From assembly GCA_934476075.1 (NCBI GenBank), contig CAKSNH010000002.1, positions 186,001 through 250,000 of the forward strand: a DNA stretch of 64,000 nucleotides, written 5' to 3'. This DNA comes from an uncultured Clostridia bacterium. Its GTDB lineage: Bacteria > Bacillota > Clostridia > UBA1381. Below the pieces are notes generated by a model. That model made no database searches, was not told the DNA's origin, and saw only the letters and a program-made list of their open reading frames with translations. This document shows positions 61,579 through 64,000 of this stretch, in pieces (position 1 is the stretch's first letter; every line of letters begins with the position of its first letter). Both the position numbers and the translations under genes were made by a program.

Positions 61579-62202
61579 ATGACTAAGGAAAACGTAGTTT
61601 TGAAGGGGACAAAAGATGGAATCAGCGTGGTGCTGAAACCGGAAATACCGTTTGATGTTATAGTCGGTGATGTGGCTGAAAAGTTTGACAAGTCGAAAAG
61701 TTTTTTCTCAAACGGCAGATATAATATTAATATTACGGGACGAAAATTGCAGCCTGCCGAACGTTTGCAGCTTGAAAAGAGCATTTCGGAAATTTTGGCG
61801 GAATGTGAAATCAATATCGGGTATATCGACGAGATAAAACAGACCGCAAAAGTGTTTAACGATATTAAAGAAGGGTACACAAAGTTTCACGAGGGAACTT
61901 TGAGAAGCGGTCAGCTGATTGAGTCACAGGGAAATTTGGTTATTATCGGTGACGCAAATCCGGGTTCGGAGGTTGTTGCGGCAGGTAATGTTGTGGTTAT
62001 GGGTGCGATAAGAGGTATCGTCCATGCCGGCTGCACCGGCAACAGAAATGCGTTTGTCGTTGCACTTAATCTTAATCCCACACAAATTCGTATTGCCGAT
62101 ATTATTACACGTCCGCCGGATAATGAGGTGCGTAAGTCTATTACGCCAGAACGTGCGTACATAAAAGACAATACAATATACATTGACGAGTATTTGTATT
62201 AA
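61579..62202 (+). CDS. minC: Septum site-determining protein MinC
   Basis: A 207-residue MinC. The N-terminal domain (1-100: VLKGTKDGISVVLKPEIPFD) inhibits FtsZ; the C-terminal beta-helix (105-207: LRSGQLIESQGNLVIIGDANPGSEVVAAGNVVVMGAIRGIVHAG) binds MinD. GGAGGGGAG precedes ATG 61579. It is separated from minD by 215 bp with a promoter. Confidence 0.95.
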   Translation: MTKENVVLKGTKDGISVVLKPEIPFDVIVGDVAEKFDKSKSFFSNGRYNINITGRKLQPAERLQLEKSISEILAECEINIGYIDEIKQTAKVFNDIKEGYTKFHEGTLRSGQLIESQGNLVIIGDANPGSEVVAAGNVVVMGAIRGIVHAGCTGNRNAFVVALNLNPTQIRIADIITRPPDNEVRKSITPERAYIKDNTIYIDEYLY

Positions 62203-62271
62203 TTATAAACAAAAATATACAATTTTAGTTGTGTAGTATGTAAAAAAATTCAATAATATTTTGAAAAAATA

Positions 62272-62301
62272 TAGACAAAACTTACTAAGTTGTGATATAG
62301 T
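62272..62301 (+). promoter_or_regulatory. Promoter of minDE-mgsA
   Basis: TAGACA (62272-62277), 18-nt spacer, TATAGT (62296-62301). The spacer contains ACTTA-C-TAAGT, a small palindrome. It gives minD its own transcription start separate from mreB-minC. Confidence 0.55.
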
Positions 62302-62417
62302 ATATGATGTATTAATTTAAGTATGATATGTATGAATAATTTACGGAATTCAGTAAATTTTAGTTGAGTATCAAGGGGAGTTTTCTTTTGGTGCAATGCT
62401 ATGAATGGAGGATAAAC

Positions 62418-63212
62418 ATGGGAGAGGTAATAGTAATAACATCAGGGAAAGGCGGAGTAGGAAAAACTACTACATCTGCAAATGTCGGAACAGCACTTGC
62501 ACTATTGGGGAAAAAAGTTGTATTGATAGACACGGATATCGGGCTTAGAAATCTTGACGTTGTATTGGGACTCGAAAACAGAATTGTATATGACGTTGTG
62601 GACGTTGTGGAAAAGAAATGCAGACCAAATCAAGCCATGATTAAGGACAAGCGTTTTGACGGTTTGTACTTAATTCCCGCTGCTCAGACCCGTGATAAAA
62701 ATGCGGTTACTCCTGAGCAGATGAAGGAACTTTGCAATTTACTTAAAAAGGATTTTGACTATGTACTTATCGATTGTCCGGCAGGAATAGAACAAGGTTT
62801 CAAAAATGCGATAGCCGGTGCAAACAGAGCATTGGTAGTGACAACTCCCGAAGTATCTGCGGTGCGTGACGCCGACAGAATTATCGGTTTGCTTGAAGCA
62901 AATGATGTTAAGAATATAAGACTTATCATTAACAGACTGAGAATTGATATGGTCAAAAAAGGCGATATGATGAATGTTGATGATATTATTGAAATTCTTG
63001 CAATTAAGCTAATCGGTGTAGTTCCCGATGATGAAGATATTATTACATCTACCAACAGAGGCGAACCTGCGGTTGCGTTGGAAAAATCAAAGGCGGGTAC
63101 AGCATATAAAAATATTGCCAGACGTATTACGGGCGAGGAAGTGCCGATGATGGATTTGGACGCTGATTCGGGATTTTTGAATACACTTAAAAAATTATTC
63201 GGTATGAAATAA
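62418..63212 (+). CDS. minD: Septum site-determining ATPase MinD
   Basis: A 264-residue MinD. Deviant Walker A is SGKGGVGKTTTSANVG, followed by LIDTDIGLRNLDVVLGLENR and DYVLIDCPAGIEQGF. The C-terminal amphipathic helix is FLNTLKKLFGMK, which binds membrane. TGGAGG precedes ATG 62418; the frame from 62364 is leader sequence. Confidence 0.97.
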   Translation: MGEVIVITSGKGGVGKTTTSANVGTALALLGKKVVLIDTDIGLRNLDVVLGLENRIVYDVVDVVEKKCRPNQAMIKDKRFDGLYLIPAAQTRDKNAVTPEQMKELCNLLKKDFDYVLIDCPAGIEQGFKNAIAGANRALVVTTPEVSAVRDADRIIGLLEANDVKNIRLIINRLRIDMVKKGDMMNVDDIIEILAIKLIGVVPDDEDIITSTNRGEPAVALEKSKAGTAYKNIARRITGEEVPMMDLDADSGFLNTLKKLFGMK

Positions 63213-63229
63213 AAGGAGGACGAAGCATT

Positions 63230-63529
63230 ATGGACTTTTTCGGATTTTTTAAGGGAAAAAAGTCTAAGTCGAAGGACGACGCAAAAAACAGACTGCAACT
63301 TGTGCTTATACATGACAGAGCAAATGTTTCGCCTGAATTTTTGGAGATGATAAAGGGTGAAATACTTGGCGTTTTGATGAAGTATGTTGAAATTGACCAA
63401 GAGGAATTTGACATTTCTTTGACACGCACACAAAGTGAGGACGGCGGACGTGAAGTTCCCGCACTTGTTGCGAATATACCTATCAGCAGAATGAAAAGAG
63501 TGGAAAAAGACAGTTCACACATGGAATAA
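63230..63529 (+). CDS. minE: Cell division topological specificity factor MinE
   Basis: A 99-residue MinE. The anti-MinCD helix region is KDDAKNRLQLVLIHDRANVSPEFLEMIKGEIL, then VLMKYVEIDQEEFDISLTR forms the dimer domain. It drives MinD oscillation. It starts 18 nt after minD. Confidence 0.95.
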   Translation: MDFFGFFKGKKSKSKDDAKNRLQLVLIHDRANVSPEFLEMIKGEILGVLMKYVEIDQEEFDISLTRTQSEDGGREVPALVANIPISRMKRVEKDSSHME

Positions 63530-63544
63530 TTAGGGGGAATTGAG

Positions 63545-63949
63545 ATGAACATAGCACTTATTGCACATGATAAGAAAAAGGAACTGATGGTGCAATTTTG
63601 CATTGCTTATAAAGGTATACTTGAAAAGCACGTTCTGTTTGCAACAGGAACGACAGGCAAGCTGATTATTGAAAATACGGGTATGAATGTATACAGATTT
63701 TTGTCGGGCCCACAGGGCGGTGACCAGCAGATTGGGGCGAGAGTGGCATACAATGAAATTGACCTTGTATTGTTTTTCCGTGACCCGCTGACGCCTGAGA
63801 GCTATGAGCCTGACGTATCATCGCTTATGCGTCTTTGTGATATGCACAATATTCCGATTGCCACAAATTTGGCTACGGCGGAAGTGCTTATTCACGGTCT
63901 TGAACGTGGTGATTTGGATTGGCGTGATATTATTAATCCTAAAAAATAA
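63545..63949 (+). CDS. mgsA: Methylglyoxal synthase
   Basis: A 134-residue MgsA. IALIAHDKKKELMVQFC, FATGTTGKLI, SGPQGGDQQIGARVA and FFRDPLTPESYEPDVSSLMRLCDMHNIPIATNLATAE are the family segments, including the phosphate-binding loop and catalytic Asp residues. It converts dihydroxyacetone phosphate to methylglyoxal when phosphate is short. It follows minE by 15 nt, as in many Clostridia. Confidence 0.95.
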   Translation: MNIALIAHDKKKELMVQFCIAYKGILEKHVLFATGTTGKLIIENTGMNVYRFLSGPQGGDQQIGARVAYNEIDLVLFFRDPLTPESYEPDVSSLMRLCDMHNIPIATNLATAEVLIHGLERGDLDWRDIINPKK

Positions 63950-64000
63950 TTTTATAGAGTATATACATAGGCGTATCGAATTTGTGTAAACATATGCGGT

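Noticed and set aside
1..64000. tRNA, rRNA, CRISPR array, IS element or prophage
   Set aside because: No cloverleaf, rRNA segment, regular short-repeat array, transposase, integrase or phage gene was seen while reading the intergenic regions and ORFs; a tRNA or Infernal scan would be the decisive check.

Overview
The window is ordinary chromosome of a spore-forming, rod-shaped, low-GC Clostridia-type Firmicute. Evidence: the spoIIAA-spoIIAB-sigF operon and a GerW/YtfJ sporulation protein, Rex, MreBCD plus MinCDE, strong Shine-Dalgarno sequences, frequent TTG starts, consensus sigma-A promoters, and copper-amine-oxidase-N stalk domains on secreted proteins. Genus cannot be assigned from sequence alone. 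No tRNA, rRNA, CRISPR array or insertion sequence was seen.

Layout. 1-6716 is a visibly AT-rich surface-glycan cluster: glycosyltransferase, two radical SAM/SPASM proteins, WbqC-like protein, WecE-type aminotransferase and RmlA. 6848-8046 holds comEA and a pseudouridine synthase. 8314-13484 is a biotin-dependent sodium-pumping decarboxylase operon with both a methylmalonyl-CoA and a pyruvate/oxaloacetate carboxyltransferase subunit, probably serving propionate metabolism. 13568-16732 has a secreted stalk-domain protein and two acyltransferase-like genes. A densely structured intergenic stretch (16733-17198) precedes rex, a P-loop/Asp23-like fusion, rpsU and yqeY. 19733-26055 carries a UvrD-like helicase, a macrodomain protein, a DUF445 protein, argH and argG.

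26313-32935 is ruvCAB, a cell-wall amidase, queA and tgt, with a RelB/YafQ-type toxin-antitoxin pair between queA and tgt. 33023-39856 holds a HAD phosphatase, an M50 protease, scpAB, DUF2953, ytfJ and a B12-type radical SAM/DUF2344 pair. 39866-42428 has mscS and the spoIIA operon. 42400-50278 has a DUF4397-like gene, metF, a MATE transporter, a LysR regulator, an orphan Ser/Asn-rich protein, holA and comEC. 50359-63949 is mainly envelope and division: an SH3b/NlpC hydrolase, a ZapA homologue with a very long coiled coil, a U32 peptidase, dut, DUF4321, maf, mreBCD, mrdA, minCDE and mgsA.

The strongest unexplained signals are: four consecutive nested hairpins directly downstream of a minus-strand promoter at 16796-17006 (candidate small RNA or leader); a 78-bp repeat present twice in the same convergent-gene context; a promoter enclosed by a 16-bp perfect inverted repeat at 37202-37258; a plus-strand terminator with no upstream plus-strand gene at 52211-52246; a structured spoIIA upstream region with a sigma-H-like promoter; and an apparently frameshifted small ORF ahead of comEA.
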